Assembly (NCBI RefSeq): GCF_010015475.1
Contig: NZ_SSNI01000013.1
Coordinates: 88,674 to 152,673, forward strand
Direction: 5' to 3'
DNA length: 64,000 nt
DNA from: Pontibacter pamirensis
GTDB lineage: Bacteria; Bacteroidota; Bacteroidia; Cytophagales; Hymenobacteraceae
In this document: in pieces, positions 8,412-17,310 of the stretch
Layout of the letters: every line of letters begins with the position of its first letter
How positions within the stretch are numbered: the stretch's first letter is position 1
The notes under the pieces: model-generated
Databases searched by the model: none
Told to the model about the DNA's origin: nothing
What the model saw: the letters and a program-made list of their open reading frames with translations, nothing else
Program-made: the position numbers and the translations under genes

Positions 8412-8690
8412 TTATTTATTACCGTTATAGCTGTTGCGGTTTTTGTCTCCGGGCTCAGACTGCATTCTGGCAGACAGGCTTTGCAGCTGCGGCACCAGCA
8501 TATTCAGTTTACAGCAAAGTGACACACGGGCAACCTTCTGATTTTTTCTCATGACAGTAACTTCTTTAGTTTGAACAGAATTAGATGTATGACTTGACTT
8601 GACTAATTTCTTTTTTGCTGCGGCCATCGCTCTTAAAGTCATATGATGCTGAACACAAGGCTTCCCCTTCTTTTTTCCTCTCACATGCAT
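8412..8690 (-). CDS. Possible small basic protein between the repair genes
   Basis: An in-frame stretch of about 92 residues from the ATG at 8690, rich in Lys/Arg, Ser and Gln, with a Cys-Cys pair near the middle. It sits in the same direction between the radical SAM gene and the DUF4130 gene, and would fill an otherwise empty gap of 311 bp. I do not recognise it. Composition is not strongly coding-like, and no family motif is visible. It may be a chance frame; if it is not a gene, this gap holds nothing I can identify. Confidence 0.25.
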   Translation of the reverse strand: MHVRGKKKGKPCVQHHMTLRAMAAAKKKLVKSSHTSNSVQTKEVTVMRKNQKVARVSLCCKLNMLVPQLQSLSARMQSEPGDKNRNSYNGNK

Positions 8691-8706
8691 GAACATAAGC
8701 CCGGTA

Positions 8707-9972
8707 TTAGCCAACCTGACGGAACAAATCCAGTTGCTGCGTTAGCAGCGCGCTGCGCACAGAACCATCGCCGAACAGAATCTTATTGCGAATCTGCTGC
8801 GAGTCAAGTTCCTGCCTTTGCAGGCTTTTGGTCTGGCAGGTGATAAAGTACTTTGCCCGTTTCAGCACCACGCCCATTTGGCGCAGATGCTCGAAGTTTA
8901 AATGTGTAAACCTCCTGGCCGACACAATTTTTTTAGCTGACTTTACCCCGATGCCCGGCACACGCAATATCATTTCATAGTCGGCTATGTTTATCTCCAC
9001 CGGAAAAGCAAAACGGTTACGCAGTGCCCAAGCTAGCTTAGGGTCAATATCCAATTCCAGGTTCGGGTGCAGTTCGTCCACAATCTCTTTAGCATCAAAC
9101 CCATAGAAGCGCATCAGCCAGTCGGCCTGGTAAATGCGGTTTTCCCGGATAATGGGTGGCTCCGTGATGATGGGCAAACGGTTATCGCTGCTCACGGGCA
9201 CGTAACCGGAATAGTACACGCGCTTCAGGCTATATGACTTGTACAACTGGTTAGAGAGCTGCAGAATCTGGTGGTCGTTCTCAGCAGAGGCACCCACAAT
9301 CAGTTGAGTGCTCTGGCCGGCAGGCGCAAAGGCAGGTGCTGACTTGAACAGCTTCTTCTCTTCTTTTGCCTGTAGCAGTTGCTGACTGATGGAACCCATC
9401 GGCAGCAGGATTTCGGAATAGTTTTTCTCCGGTGCCAGTTGCTGCAGGCTTGCCTCCGAAGGCAGCTCAATGTTCACGCTCAGCCTGTCGGCATACAACC
9501 CCGCCTCTTTTATCAGCTCCTCACTGGCACCTGGTATTGTTTTCAGGTGAATGTACCCATTGAACTTATGGTCGTTCCGCAGCTTTTTAGCCACCCGTAC
9601 AAGGCGCTCCATGGTATAATCCGCATTCTTGAAAATGCCGGAACTCAGGAACAGCCCCTCGATGTAATTGCGGCGATAGAAGTTAATAGTGAGATCCACT
9701 ACCTCCTGCACTGTAAAGGCTGCCCGCTCTACATCATTGCTTTTGCGGGTAACACAGTAGGCACAGTCGAAAATACAATGATTTGTGAGCAGAATCTTAA
9801 GCAACGAGACACAGCGGCCATCCTCTGTATAGCTGTGGCAGATGCCCATTCCCTCGGCATTTCCTAAACCTTTGTTCTCGTTTTTGCGCTTCCCGCCGCT
9901 GGAAGAGCAGGAAACATCGTACTTTGCAGCATCTGCTAATATCTTTAGTTTATCAGTTATTCTACTGTCCAT
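8707..9972 (-). CDS. Putative DNA modification/repair radical SAM protein
   Basis: A 421-residue protein of the TIGR03916 type. The radical SAM iron-sulfur motif is Cys66-x3-Cys70-x2-Cys73 (CIFDCAYC). Before it is the family's N-terminal LADAAKYDVSCSSSGG segment and a GICHSYTEDGRCVSLLKIL stretch. The C-terminal third has a helix-hairpin-helix motif (LRVPGIGVKSAKKIVSARR), which binds DNA without sequence specificity. The family is described as linked to uracil-DNA-glycosylase-type proteins. Radical chemistry on a DNA lesion, by analogy with spore photoproduct lyase, is an inference. The DUF4130 partner follows at 7622-8395. Confidence 0.88.
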   Translation of the reverse strand: MDSRITDKLKILADAAKYDVSCSSSGGKRKNENKGLGNAEGMGICHSYTEDGRCVSLLKILLTNHCIFDCAYCVTRKSNDVERAAFTVQEVVDLTINFYRRNYIEGLFLSSGIFKNADYTMERLVRVAKKLRNDHKFNGYIHLKTIPGASEELIKEAGLYADRLSVNIELPSEASLQQLAPEKNYSEILLPMGSISQQLLQAKEEKKLFKSAPAFAPAGQSTQLIVGASAENDHQILQLSNQLYKSYSLKRVYYSGYVPVSSDNRLPIITEPPIIRENRIYQADWLMRFYGFDAKEIVDELHPNLELDIDPKLAWALRNRFAFPVEINIADYEMILRVPGIGVKSAKKIVSARRFTHLNFEHLRQMGVVLKRAKYFITCQTKSLQRQELDSQQIRNKILFGDGSVRSALLTQQLDLFRQVG

Positions 9973-10238
9973 ACACTTGACTTTCTGTGCTTTTTATGTT
10001 TTAAAGATACAGCGGAGCAGGCATATAAACCAATATTTTTAGCAATTTTTTATTCACAATGTTATCAACACCTGTTGATAAACTAAAATTATTAGTAAAT
10101 ATTGATTCAACGCAATCATCCATCCGGTTGCAATAGTTCAGAGGCTATTTTATAAACAGGAGGAAACACTATTGGCGTAATAAATCGTTATATTAGTAGC
10201 CACAAAAACCTATGCACAAGCAAGGTTAACTTCTGTTC

Positions 10239-12134
10239 ATGTTTTGTTCACACCCTTTCTTCCGCTGTTTACTAACAGTATGCCTTACCGGCTTGCTGTT
10301 GCTGCTGGTGGAGGTGTGCCAGGCACAGCAGGCAACTCCCCCACTCCAGCAAGACTCCACCGCTACCGACACTACCAAGCAGAAATTCGATGACCGTGTG
10401 ATGGAGAACCTGCGGCAGATGTCGGAGCGAAAGACCATCATGGGCAAACTACTGAAGGCCGTATTGGTGTTTGACCGGGGGGGTGAGGAAGTATATGGTT
10501 TGGATGCGGAGTTAATTGAGAAGGAGTATGAGAAGCACACGTACAAGATTGTGCGCCGCATCGATTTTATGGGGATGAAACCCTTTGGGTATTCCGTCCA
10601 CGACACCACCAAAGTACCCAAGAATTTCTTTGAAAAGGCAGGTAACTCCCTGCACATGAGAACAGGCCGCGGCCTTATTCGCAACAAACTGCTCTTCGAG
10701 AAGGATGCACCCCTGGAGCCGCTGGCACTTGTAGAGTCTGAGCGTTTGCTGCGCCAGACAAGGTACATCCTGGATGCCCGCATTATTGTGAATGAGGAAA
10801 CCACTACCGAAGACAGCGTGGATGTATTCGTCATTACAAGAGACATCTTTAGCCTGGGTGGCTCCGGCTCTTTTGACCCCTCCTCCGGCCGGGGACGCAT
10901 TACGCTGCGTGAGCTGAATTTCCTGGGCCAGGGCCACCAGGTGGAGGGCTCCTACCGCTTTAACCTTAACAACAGGCCCCGCCCCTGGGAAGCAGCCGGC
11001 TACTATACCATTGAAAACATCGGCCGCACCTACATTTCCGCCGACTTGGCCTACGTAGATAAAAATTACCATAAAGAGAAAAGCGTGCTGCTGCGTCGCG
11101 ACTTCTTCTCTACCAACACCAAGTATGCTGGTGCGCTAGGAGTGAACTGGATGGAACAACGCATTATGTTAGCCCCTACCTCAGATGACACCATCGCCCA
11201 CTTTGCCACACTAGGCTACAACCGGCAGGATGCCTGGCTGGGCCGCTCTTTCAGGTTCAAGTCCTACAACCTGGGGTACGAACCCCGCAGCCGACTCATT
11301 CTTGGCCTCCGCTTTACCCGTACAGACTTTACTATAAAACCTTCTGAAAGCTTTCAGGACAACACGCTGGTTATGGGAAGCCTGGGTTACAGCATCCGGA
11401 AGTACTACAAGGACCGTTACCTTTTTGGCTTTGGTAGAACAGAGGATATTCCGACAGGCACCCTCCTCTCCCTGACCACAGGCTATGAAAAAGGCGACCT
11501 CCGGGACCGGAAGTACTTTGGCGCTTCGGTGTCCATGGCAAAATACCAAACCGACTTCGGCTACTTGTACGGCAAAGCCTCTTACGGCTCTTTTGTGCGG
11601 GATAGCCAATGGGAGCAGGGCGTACTGCAACTGGAAACCTTATACTTCACAAAGCTGTCGGAGTGGGGCAACTGGAAGCTGCGCCAGTTTTTCTGGGGCC
11701 GGGGCACGTGGGGCATCAACCGCAACCCGGAGGAGTTGCTCTCAATCAACGACGAGAGCGGACTGCGGGGCTTTCGCTCCACCCTTTTACGGGGTTCCCG
11801 CCGTGTTGCGCTAAACTACGAGGCTAACCTGTATACTCCGTTTTCCCTGTTCGGATTTAAACTGGCCACGGTAGTTTTTGCAGATTTCGCATGGCTATCC
11901 TCCCGGCACGAAAGCTCACCGTTTAAAGGAGTACCATATCGCGGCTATGGCGTCGGGCTCCGCTTCCGGAACGAGTACTTGTCTTTCAGCACTATACAGT
12001 TCTCCGTGAGCTATTATCCGCAGCTTCCGGTCAACGAAGAAATCAAAGCCTTCCGGATTTTTAACACCTCGCGGCCCTACTACGACTTCCAGGACTTCCA
12101 GTTCACGCGCCCGGGCGTAGCTGACTTTTATTAA
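10239..12134 (+). CDS. BamA/TamA-like outer membrane protein
   Basis: 631 residues with a signal peptide (MFCSHPFFRCLLTVCLTGLLLLLVEVCQAQ). Residues about 75-215 look like POTRA-type modules: EKHTYKIVRRIDFMGMKPFGYSV, then VESERLLRQTRYILDARIIV and EDSVDVFVITRD. From about 220 to the end the sequence alternates like a membrane beta-barrel (GSGSFDPSSGRGRITLREL, FLGQGHQVEGSYRF and so on) and closes with an aromatic residue. This fits the Omp85 superfamily, but it is shorter than BamA and I would not name it BamA. It may help insert or export surface proteins or lipids. It is transcribed away from the radical SAM gene and probably alone. Confidence 0.7.
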   Translation: MFCSHPFFRCLLTVCLTGLLLLLVEVCQAQQATPPLQQDSTATDTTKQKFDDRVMENLRQMSERKTIMGKLLKAVLVFDRGGEEVYGLDAELIEKEYEKHTYKIVRRIDFMGMKPFGYSVHDTTKVPKNFFEKAGNSLHMRTGRGLIRNKLLFEKDAPLEPLALVESERLLRQTRYILDARIIVNEETTTEDSVDVFVITRDIFSLGGSGSFDPSSGRGRITLRELNFLGQGHQVEGSYRFNLNNRPRPWEAAGYYTIENIGRTYISADLAYVDKNYHKEKSVLLRRDFFSTNTKYAGALGVNWMEQRIMLAPTSDDTIAHFATLGYNRQDAWLGRSFRFKSYNLGYEPRSRLILGLRFTRTDFTIKPSESFQDNTLVMGSLGYSIRKYYKDRYLFGFGRTEDIPTGTLLSLTTGYEKGDLRDRKYFGASVSMAKYQTDFGYLYGKASYGSFVRDSQWEQGVLQLETLYFTKLSEWGNWKLRQFFWGRGTWGINRNPEELLSINDESGLRGFRSTLLRGSRRVALNYEANLYTPFSLFGFKLATVVFADFAWLSSRHESSPFKGVPYRGYGVGLRFRNEYLSFSTIQFSVSYYPQLPVNEEIKAFRIFNTSRPYYDFQDFQFTRPGVADFY

Positions 12135-12208
12135 ATTCCTACGTATCTTTTTGGGAGCTTTACCTGTTTAAGAGGTATAGAAAGCATTAAGAATACAAAA
12201 ACAACACT

Positions 12209-12835
12209 ATGGAAAAAGTAAGAGAAAAATCAGAATATGAAGGAAACCCGGTTGGCTTAACAAAAGACACAGCCACCAAAATGGCAAAAGAACTGGACCG
12301 CCACCTTTCCTCCTTCATTATATTATATAACCAATACCACAAGCACCACTGGCTCGTTGAAGGCCCGCAGTTCCGCGACCTGCACCTGTTTTTTGAAGAT
12401 CATTATACCCAGATACACGAGCAGTACGATGCTATTGCCGAGCGTCTGACCGTGATGGGTGTTGTGCCTACCTGCCACCCGGCAAAGCAGATAGAACTTT
12501 CTTATATCGAGCATGAGGAAGAAGGAGAGTTCCGTATCCGGGAGATGCTGCAGAAGGACATGGAAGATGAGAAAACCATTGCCATAGAACTGCGCAAGTC
12601 TATTAAACTGGCTATGGAACACAGTGACTTTGGCACAAAGACGCTGCTGGAAGGCATTCTGTTCAAGACAGAGGACCGTTGCCACCACATCGAGCACTTC
12701 TTAGGTGAAGACGGCCTTACAATTGGTTTACTTCACAAGCCAGAAGATATTATGGAGGAAGATGACAAAGCCTCAACCGGCACAAAAGGACTGAGAACAA
12801 CTGCTAAAAAGTCTACTTCTAAAGAAAAGGCTTAA
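12209..12835 (+). CDS. Dps-like ferritin with basic tail
   Basis: A 208-residue member of the Dps/ferritin group. The ferroxidase-type sequence is at about residues 43-85: YNQYHKHHWLVEGPQF, then DLHLFFEDHYTQIHEQYDAIAERL. Such proteins oxidise Fe(II) inside a dodecamer and protect DNA. The last ~40 residues (after EDIMEEDDKAS) are a Lys/Thr/Ser-rich tail that could contact DNA or the cell surface. It is longer than ordinary Dps (about 155-165) and distinct from the second Dps in this window at 33292-33765. A clear terminator follows at 12851-12892. Confidence 0.85.
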   Translation: MEKVREKSEYEGNPVGLTKDTATKMAKELDRHLSSFIILYNQYHKHHWLVEGPQFRDLHLFFEDHYTQIHEQYDAIAERLTVMGVVPTCHPAKQIELSYIEHEEEGEFRIREMLQKDMEDEKTIAIELRKSIKLAMEHSDFGTKTLLEGILFKTEDRCHHIEHFLGEDGLTIGLLHKPEDIMEEDDKASTGTKGLRTTAKKSTSKEKA

Positions 12836-12850
12836 GCTAAAACACAATTG

Positions 12851-12892
12851 AAACAAAGAAGGCAGCTCGGCAACGGGCTGCCTTCTTTGTTT
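12851..12892 (+). terminator. Terminator of the Dps-like gene
   Basis: 15-bp arms (12851-12865 and 12878-12892), with a GC-rich inner stem and a T-rich end, 16 bp after the stop codon. Confidence 0.8.
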
Positions 12893-13024
12893 CCAGAGCA
12901 ACCGAAGTGAAAGCCTATCCACTTAAACCGTAATTAACCTGTACATTTCAGTACGCCAACTGGAATATACAGCACGCCCCTTCTATATACTTTGCCATAT
13001 CTTTTAACCGGGGCAGGATTTCGC

Positions 13025-13032
13025 TAATTTTG
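13025..13032 (+). promoter_or_regulatory. Possible -7 box for the CvfB gene
   Basis: TAATTTTG, matching the Bacteroidota TAnnTTTG element, 44 bp before the ATG at 13077. No TTTG lies at the ideal distance upstream. Confidence 0.4.
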
Positions 13033-13076
13033 TAAAAGCTTTCCCGTATAACAGCAAACACACAGAAGATAAAACG

Positions 13077-13913
13077 ATGGTAGAACTTGGCAATTACAAT
13101 GAACTGGAGATAGCACGAGAAGTGGATTTTGGGGTATACCTTACCTCTGATGACGGAGACATCCTGCTGCCGGCCAAATACATTCCCAAAGGGGCACAGG
13201 TGGGCGACATGGTGCGTGTGTTTATATACCGCGATTCCGAGGACCGTATTATTGCCACCGACCTGGAGCCTTACGCCACAGTAGGTGAGTTTGCCTGCCT
13301 CACCTGTACCGATACCGCCCCGTTCGGCGCTTTTCTGGAATGGGGACTGGAGAAAGACCTGTTGGTGCCCCTCGCCAACCAGAAAGATAAAATGCAGGTA
13401 GGCCGCAAGTACTGTGTGTACCTCTATTTAGATGAAACCTCAGACCGAGTAGTGGCTACGACTAAACTGGGCAAGTACCTGCAGAACGAAGACATGCAAC
13501 TGACAGAAGGCGAAGAAGTAAAACTATTGGTGGCAGGCTTTACAGACATCGGCATAAAGGTAATTATCAACAACGCCTACATGGGCATGCTTTACCAGAA
13601 CGAGGTGTTCCAGGACCTGCAACTGGGAGATAAAACCACCGGCTATATCAAAGCCATCCGCCCGGACAATAAAGTAGACGTGACACTGCGCAAGCCAGAT
13701 GCCACCATATTAAGTGAGGCCGAGGATGCCTCTGAAAAGATAATGCGCCTGTTACAGCAGGGCAACGGCTGGCTTCCCCTCTCCGACAGCAGCACACCGG
13801 AAGATATCTATAAGACCTTGGGCATGAGCAAGAAGAATTTTAAGCGCGCCATCGGAGGGCTTTACAAGGCAGGCAAAATACAACTGGAGGAAGGCAGCAT
13901 CCGCCTGAAGTAG
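13077..13913 (+). CDS. cvfB: CvfB-family S1 RNA-binding protein
   Basis: 278 residues of the CvfB/YitL family. It has a series of S1-like beta-barrels from residue 1 to about 215 (EIAREVDFGVYLTSDDGDILLPAKYIP; then EFACLTCTDTAPFGAFLEWGLEKDLLVP; then VKLLVAGFTDIGIKVIINNAYMGMLY). A C-terminal winged-helix part ends the protein (DIYKTLGMSKKNFKRAIGGLYKAGKI). Family members bind RNA; CvfB affects virulence factors in Staphylococcus, while the role in Bacteroidota is unknown. It probably forms its own unit. A weak hairpin at 13955-13985 without a T run follows. Confidence 0.88.
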   Translation: MVELGNYNELEIAREVDFGVYLTSDDGDILLPAKYIPKGAQVGDMVRVFIYRDSEDRIIATDLEPYATVGEFACLTCTDTAPFGAFLEWGLEKDLLVPLANQKDKMQVGRKYCVYLYLDETSDRVVATTKLGKYLQNEDMQLTEGEEVKLLVAGFTDIGIKVIINNAYMGMLYQNEVFQDLQLGDKTTGYIKAIRPDNKVDVTLRKPDATILSEAEDASEKIMRLLQQGNGWLPLSDSSTPEDIYKTLGMSKKNFKRAIGGLYKAGKIQLEEGSIRLK

Positions 13914-14145
13914 TTCACAGCATCCCACTTTAGGTTTAGTGTATAGCTAATAGATTGCACCGGGTAAAAAATGAGCCTGGTGCAACACGTACTCTAGTAT
14001 AGGTCCGGCGAAACGACGAATGAACATCTAGATAGTATAGCCATAGAACTCCAGACACCTCAAAACAACAATTTTAGGTGAATCTACTAAACTTTCAGAC
14101 TATATAGCCATGAAGAACGTACTGTCTGCGTAAGAGATATACCCT

Positions 14146-14817
14146 ATGCAAAAAGTGAGGACTGCCCTTATTGCAGGAGGCAGCGGACTTGTTGGCGGCC
14201 ACCTTCTGAACCTGCTCCTGAGGAGCCAGCGTTACAGCGAAGTAATTTCGATTGGCCGCCGCGAACTGCCCCTGATACACCCTAACCTGGAACAGCGTGT
14301 GGTGGACTTTGACAATCTGAAGAACTTCGCCTCTACATTGGTGGCTGATGATGTATTCTGCTGCCTCGGCACTACCATTAAAAAAGCGGGCTCCAAAGAT
14401 GCTTTCTACAAAATAGACCACACTTATGTAGTACAGTTAGCGGAAATAACGGCTAACAAAGGCGCTGCTCAATTCATCGTCGTTTCTGCTATGGGTGCCG
14501 ATGCCGGCTCTATGATATTCTATAACAAAGTGAAGGGCGAGATGGAGCAGCATGTGCAACAACAGCCTTTTACAGCTAAGCACTTTTTCCGGCCAGCGCT
14601 GCTGCTGGGTGAGCGGGAAGAACAACGCACTGGCGAGGAACTGGCGTCTAAAATTATGAAACCCCTGAGCGGACTGATGATTGGGCCGCTGGAGAAATAC
14701 AAACCCATAGAGGCCGAAACAGTGGCCAAAGGTATGCTCTACGCCGCTTCTCAGGACAAGCCGGGCGTGCACATCCACCCATCAGACGAGATTGCCGAAC
14801 TGGGCGCTAAACTTTAG
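14146..14817 (+). CDS. Atypical SDR, HTATIP2/TIP30-like
   Basis: 223 residues. The dinucleotide-binding glycine motif is GGSGLVGGHLL (residues about 11-21). Downstream are VFCCLGTTIKKAGSKDAFYKID and FIVVSAMGADAGSMIFYNKVKGEME, which include the YNKVKG form of the SDR Tyr-x3-Lys pair. This matches the NAD(P)-binding family that includes human HTATIP2 and many bacterial oxidoreductases of unknown substrate. A seven-codon mini-frame (14110-14133) lies in front of it. A methyltransferase gene follows after 45 bp and may be co-transcribed. Confidence 0.82.
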   Translation: MQKVRTALIAGGSGLVGGHLLNLLLRSQRYSEVISIGRRELPLIHPNLEQRVVDFDNLKNFASTLVADDVFCCLGTTIKKAGSKDAFYKIDHTYVVQLAEITANKGAAQFIVVSAMGADAGSMIFYNKVKGEMEQHVQQQPFTAKHFFRPALLLGEREEQRTGEELASKIMKPLSGLMIGPLEKYKPIEAETVAKGMLYAASQDKPGVHIHPSDEIAELGAKL

Positions 14818-14862
14818 CGCCTGCCACACCGTAAATTTCAGGCAGACACAGTCTCATTTTTT

Positions 14863-15648
14863 ATGTCCTTACAACCACTAGAGCACGTTTTCCCAAAAGT
14901 ATCCCACTATGACCCGGATTGGGTGCGCAAGCATTCCATGGGCGAAAACGTACTCTTCAACCTCGAGAGCCTTACCAAGTCGCTGGAACTGAAGCCGGGC
15001 ATGCGGGTATTGGATCTAGGTTGCGGCAAAGCCATCAGTTCCATTTTTCTGGCAAAAGAGTTCGGCGTAGACGTCTGGGCCGTAGACAATGCCATATCAG
15101 CCAGCGATAATTACCAGCGCATACTGGATGCAGGCTGCGAGGGAAAAGTTACCCCGCTGGAGGCTGATGCCCGTTCCCTGCCCTTTGCCGAAGAGTATTT
15201 TGATGTAGTGATCGTAGTAGACTCCTACACCTACTTCGGCACCGACGAAAAATACCTGCCTTACATTGCCCGTTTCCTTAAGCCGGAAGGCTGCCTGGCG
15301 ATAGTAGATGTCTGTTTTACACAGGAAATAGACACGCTGGAGCAGGTGCCCGATTTCCTGCGCGAGGACTACCAGAAGTACTGGTATTTTATCCATACCA
15401 TCGACTGGTGGCGCAAACTGTGGGAGAAAACGGGGCTGGTGCACATAGAGGCGGCGCAGGAACTCGAGGAAGCACAGCTAGTGCGGGAACATTATGTAAA
15501 AGACTTCGAGAAAGAAGCCCAGCCTGACCCTTTCGCAAAGGCACTACAGCTTGACAAGCAGTATTTTATATCCTTCTTTAAACTGATTGGGCGGCGCACC
15601 CAAAAAACAGCTTACCTGCAGAACTACAAAAAGGAGACTAAAAAGTAG
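14863..15648 (+). CDS. Class I SAM-dependent methyltransferase
   Basis: 261 residues. Motif I is VLDLGCGKAISS (residues about 48-59), followed by the acidic end of strand 2 (VWAVDN), then EADARSLPFAEEYFDVVIVVDSYTYFG and LKPEGCLAIVD. This is the small-molecule methyltransferase type. The C-terminal half is rich in aromatic residues (YQKYWYFIHTIDWWRKLWEKTG), which could form a substrate pocket. The substrate cannot be inferred. It follows the SDR gene in the same direction. Confidence 0.85.
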   Translation: MSLQPLEHVFPKVSHYDPDWVRKHSMGENVLFNLESLTKSLELKPGMRVLDLGCGKAISSIFLAKEFGVDVWAVDNAISASDNYQRILDAGCEGKVTPLEADARSLPFAEEYFDVVIVVDSYTYFGTDEKYLPYIARFLKPEGCLAIVDVCFTQEIDTLEQVPDFLREDYQKYWYFIHTIDWWRKLWEKTGLVHIEAAQELEEAQLVREHYVKDFEKEAQPDPFAKALQLDKQYFISFFKLIGRRTQKTAYLQNYKKETKK

Positions 15649-15691
15649 CGCCTCCTCACACAATAGTCACTTTCTGCTTCGTTAGAATTTC

Positions 15692-15699
15692 TATATTTG
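15692..15699 (+). promoter_or_regulatory. -7 box for the small barrel gene
   Basis: TATATTTG, a good TAnnTTTG match, 63 bp before the ATG at 15762 and after the end of the preceding gene. Confidence 0.5.
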
Positions 15700-15761
15700 C
15701 AGCCGCTGCGAAATACTGTGCAGCGCCGTCTATTGCTCATTTATCATTTCTTAACGATTCC

Positions 15762-16253
15762 ATGAAGACTATTATTTACCGCTTTTCATTTGCTCTTGCT
15801 CTCATGCTGTGCATGGGCTTTGGCGCCCAGGCTCAGGAATACCAGACAGGTATCGGTTTCCGGGGCGGCGCCGCATCCGGCCTCACAGTAAAGCACTTTA
15901 TCAAGAGTGATGCCGCAATAGAAGGCATCCTGAGCACCAGCTTTAAGTACAGAGGCACTGTGATAACCGTGCTATACGAGAAGCATGCGCAGGCATTTAA
16001 CGCAAGTGGCCTGCAGTGGTACTATGGCTTAGGTGGCCATGTGGGCTTCTACAACGGCCACGACTACTATGACCGTAGCCACAGAAACTATGATGACAAT
16101 GTTGTTGGTTTAGGCGTAGACGGTATACTTGGCCTTGAGTATTATATCCGTGATATTCCCTTCACCATCGGTGCCGACGTAAAACCATACTTCAACATCC
16201 CGCGCGGTGGCGGCTTCTGGGACACTGCGCTTCACGTGCGCTACGTGTTTTAG
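15762..16253 (+). CDS. Small outer-membrane beta-barrel protein
   Basis: 163 residues with a signal peptide ending GFGAQAQ (about residue 25). The mature part alternates polar and apolar residues (GIGFRGGAASGLTVKHF, AIEGILSTSF, VVGLGVDGILGLEYYI) and finishes ALHVRYVF, with a terminal Phe as expected for a barrel inserted by the BAM machinery. Its size fits an eight-stranded barrel. No specific function can be assigned. It converges on the AspA/AstE-type gene, and a strong shared terminator lies between them. Confidence 0.75.
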   Translation: MKTIIYRFSFALALMLCMGFGAQAQEYQTGIGFRGGAASGLTVKHFIKSDAAIEGILSTSFKYRGTVITVLYEKHAQAFNASGLQWYYGLGGHVGFYNGHDYYDRSHRNYDDNVVGLGVDGILGLEYYIRDIPFTIGADVKPYFNIPRGGGFWDTALHVRYVF

Positions 16254-16268
16254 GTGCTGAACCAACAG

Positions 16269-16320
16269 TTTAAATAGAAGAGGCCCCGCTAAAAGTTTAG
16301 CGGGGCCTCTTCTATTTAAA
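16269..16320. terminator. Strong bidirectional terminator
   Basis: Perfect 25-bp arms (16269-16293 and 16296-16320) with a 2-base loop, a GC-rich core (GGCCCCGC) and A/T runs on both sides, between convergent genes. Confidence 0.88.
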
Positions 16321-16368
16321 AGCACTTCTTGTTTAGTATTCTTAAGCTGAGTCGCTATTTCTCCTCAC

Positions 16369-17310
16369 TCAAAAAGAGATATGCATCAGCGCATCGCCCT
16401 GGTTTACAACGGGCATGTTGTTGAGGCCGACGATGTAGCCTGCAGCGGGAGCATTCAGCCGCACTTCCATCTCCCCGTAAGGATCCGTAATACTGCCGAT
16501 GTTCTGGTTCTTCTTTATGTATTCACCCAACCTGACATAGCTGCGCCATAATCCTGCATTCTTTGCCCGTAGCCAAATGTCTTTCATACATACTACGCTT
16601 TCTTCGTGTGGCGGCGTAAAACTAGCCATCATACCCAGGTGGTGCAGCACGCGACAGGTACCTTCTATACCCAAGCTTATTCCTTTCTCATCAAACCGCA
16701 GCGACTCGCCTGTTTCGTATACCATGATAGATTTACCCAGTTTTGCAGCCTCTTTGCGCAGCGAGCCTTGACGGTAAGGGGAGTTCAGAATAAATGGTGC
16801 GCCAAAAGCTTTTGCCAACTCGTCATTCCGGTAGTCGGCCAGCACGCAGCGTATCTGAGGGTAATTGGCGCGGCTGGAGCCACCCGTGTGAAAATCCAGT
16901 CCATAGTCCACATACGGAATAATTTCTTTCATGAAACGGTACGCCACGCGGCTGGCCAGTGAGCCGTCGCGGTTACCCGGGAAACTGCGGTTCACATCTT
17001 TGCCATCGGGCACTTCCCTCGAAAAATTCAGGAAACCATAGATATTCAGTACTGGCACTGCAATGATAGTTCCTTTCAGCGGGTACAGCATTTTCTTGCT
17101 GAGCATGCGCCGGACAATCTCTGTTCCGTTTACTTCATCGCCGTGCATCCCGGCCATCAACAGCACCACCGGGCCATCATGCACGGAGCGGAACACATAA
17201 ATGGGTATTTCAATAACGGTACCGCTGGGCAGTTTGCTGATGGCCAGTTTAGTCAGCACCTTTTCTCCACGGTCTATGCTTTTACCGTTTATAACAATGG
17301 TTTCAGGCAT
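16369..17310 (-). CDS. AspA/AstE-family zinc deacylase
   Basis: 313 residues of the succinylglutamate desuccinylase/aspartoacylase family, related to zinc carboxypeptidases. The zinc ligands are visible in GMHGDEVNG (His and Glu, near residues 55-58) and LDFHTGG (His, near 140). The likely catalytic Glu is in VYETGES. Such enzymes cut an acyl or amino-acid group from an amide. The gene starts directly after the stop codon of rimK with no gap (stop 17313-17311, start 17310), so translation is probably coupled. In this setting its substrate may be a glutamate-type tail rather than succinylglutamate or N-acetylaspartate; that is inference. Confidence 0.85.
   Translation of the reverse strand: MPETIVINGKSIDRGEKVLTKLAISKLPSGTVIEIPIYVFRSVHDGPVVLLMAGMHGDEVNGTEIVRRMLSKKMLYPLKGTIIAVPVLNIYGFLNFSREVPDGKDVNRSFPGNRDGSLASRVAYRFMKEIIPYVDYGLDFHTGGSSRANYPQIRCVLADYRNDELAKAFGAPFILNSPYRQGSLRKEAAKLGKSIMVYETGESLRFDEKGISLGIEGTCRVLHHLGMMASFTPPHEESVVCMKDIWLRAKNAGLWRSYVRLGEYIKKNQNIGSITDPYGEMEVRLNAPAAGYIVGLNNMPVVNQGDALMHISF

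Noticed and set aside
10226..10900. Long reverse-strand frame inside the outer-membrane protein gene
   Set aside because: Low-complexity Ser/Arg translation on the opposite strand of a well-supported gene; a shadow frame.
10239..12134. True BamA
   Set aside because: Too short, with too few POTRA-like modules; only a superfamily relation is supported.
13955..13985. Hairpin after cvfB as terminator
   Set aside because: Ten-bp stem with a wobble pair and no T run; could be chance.
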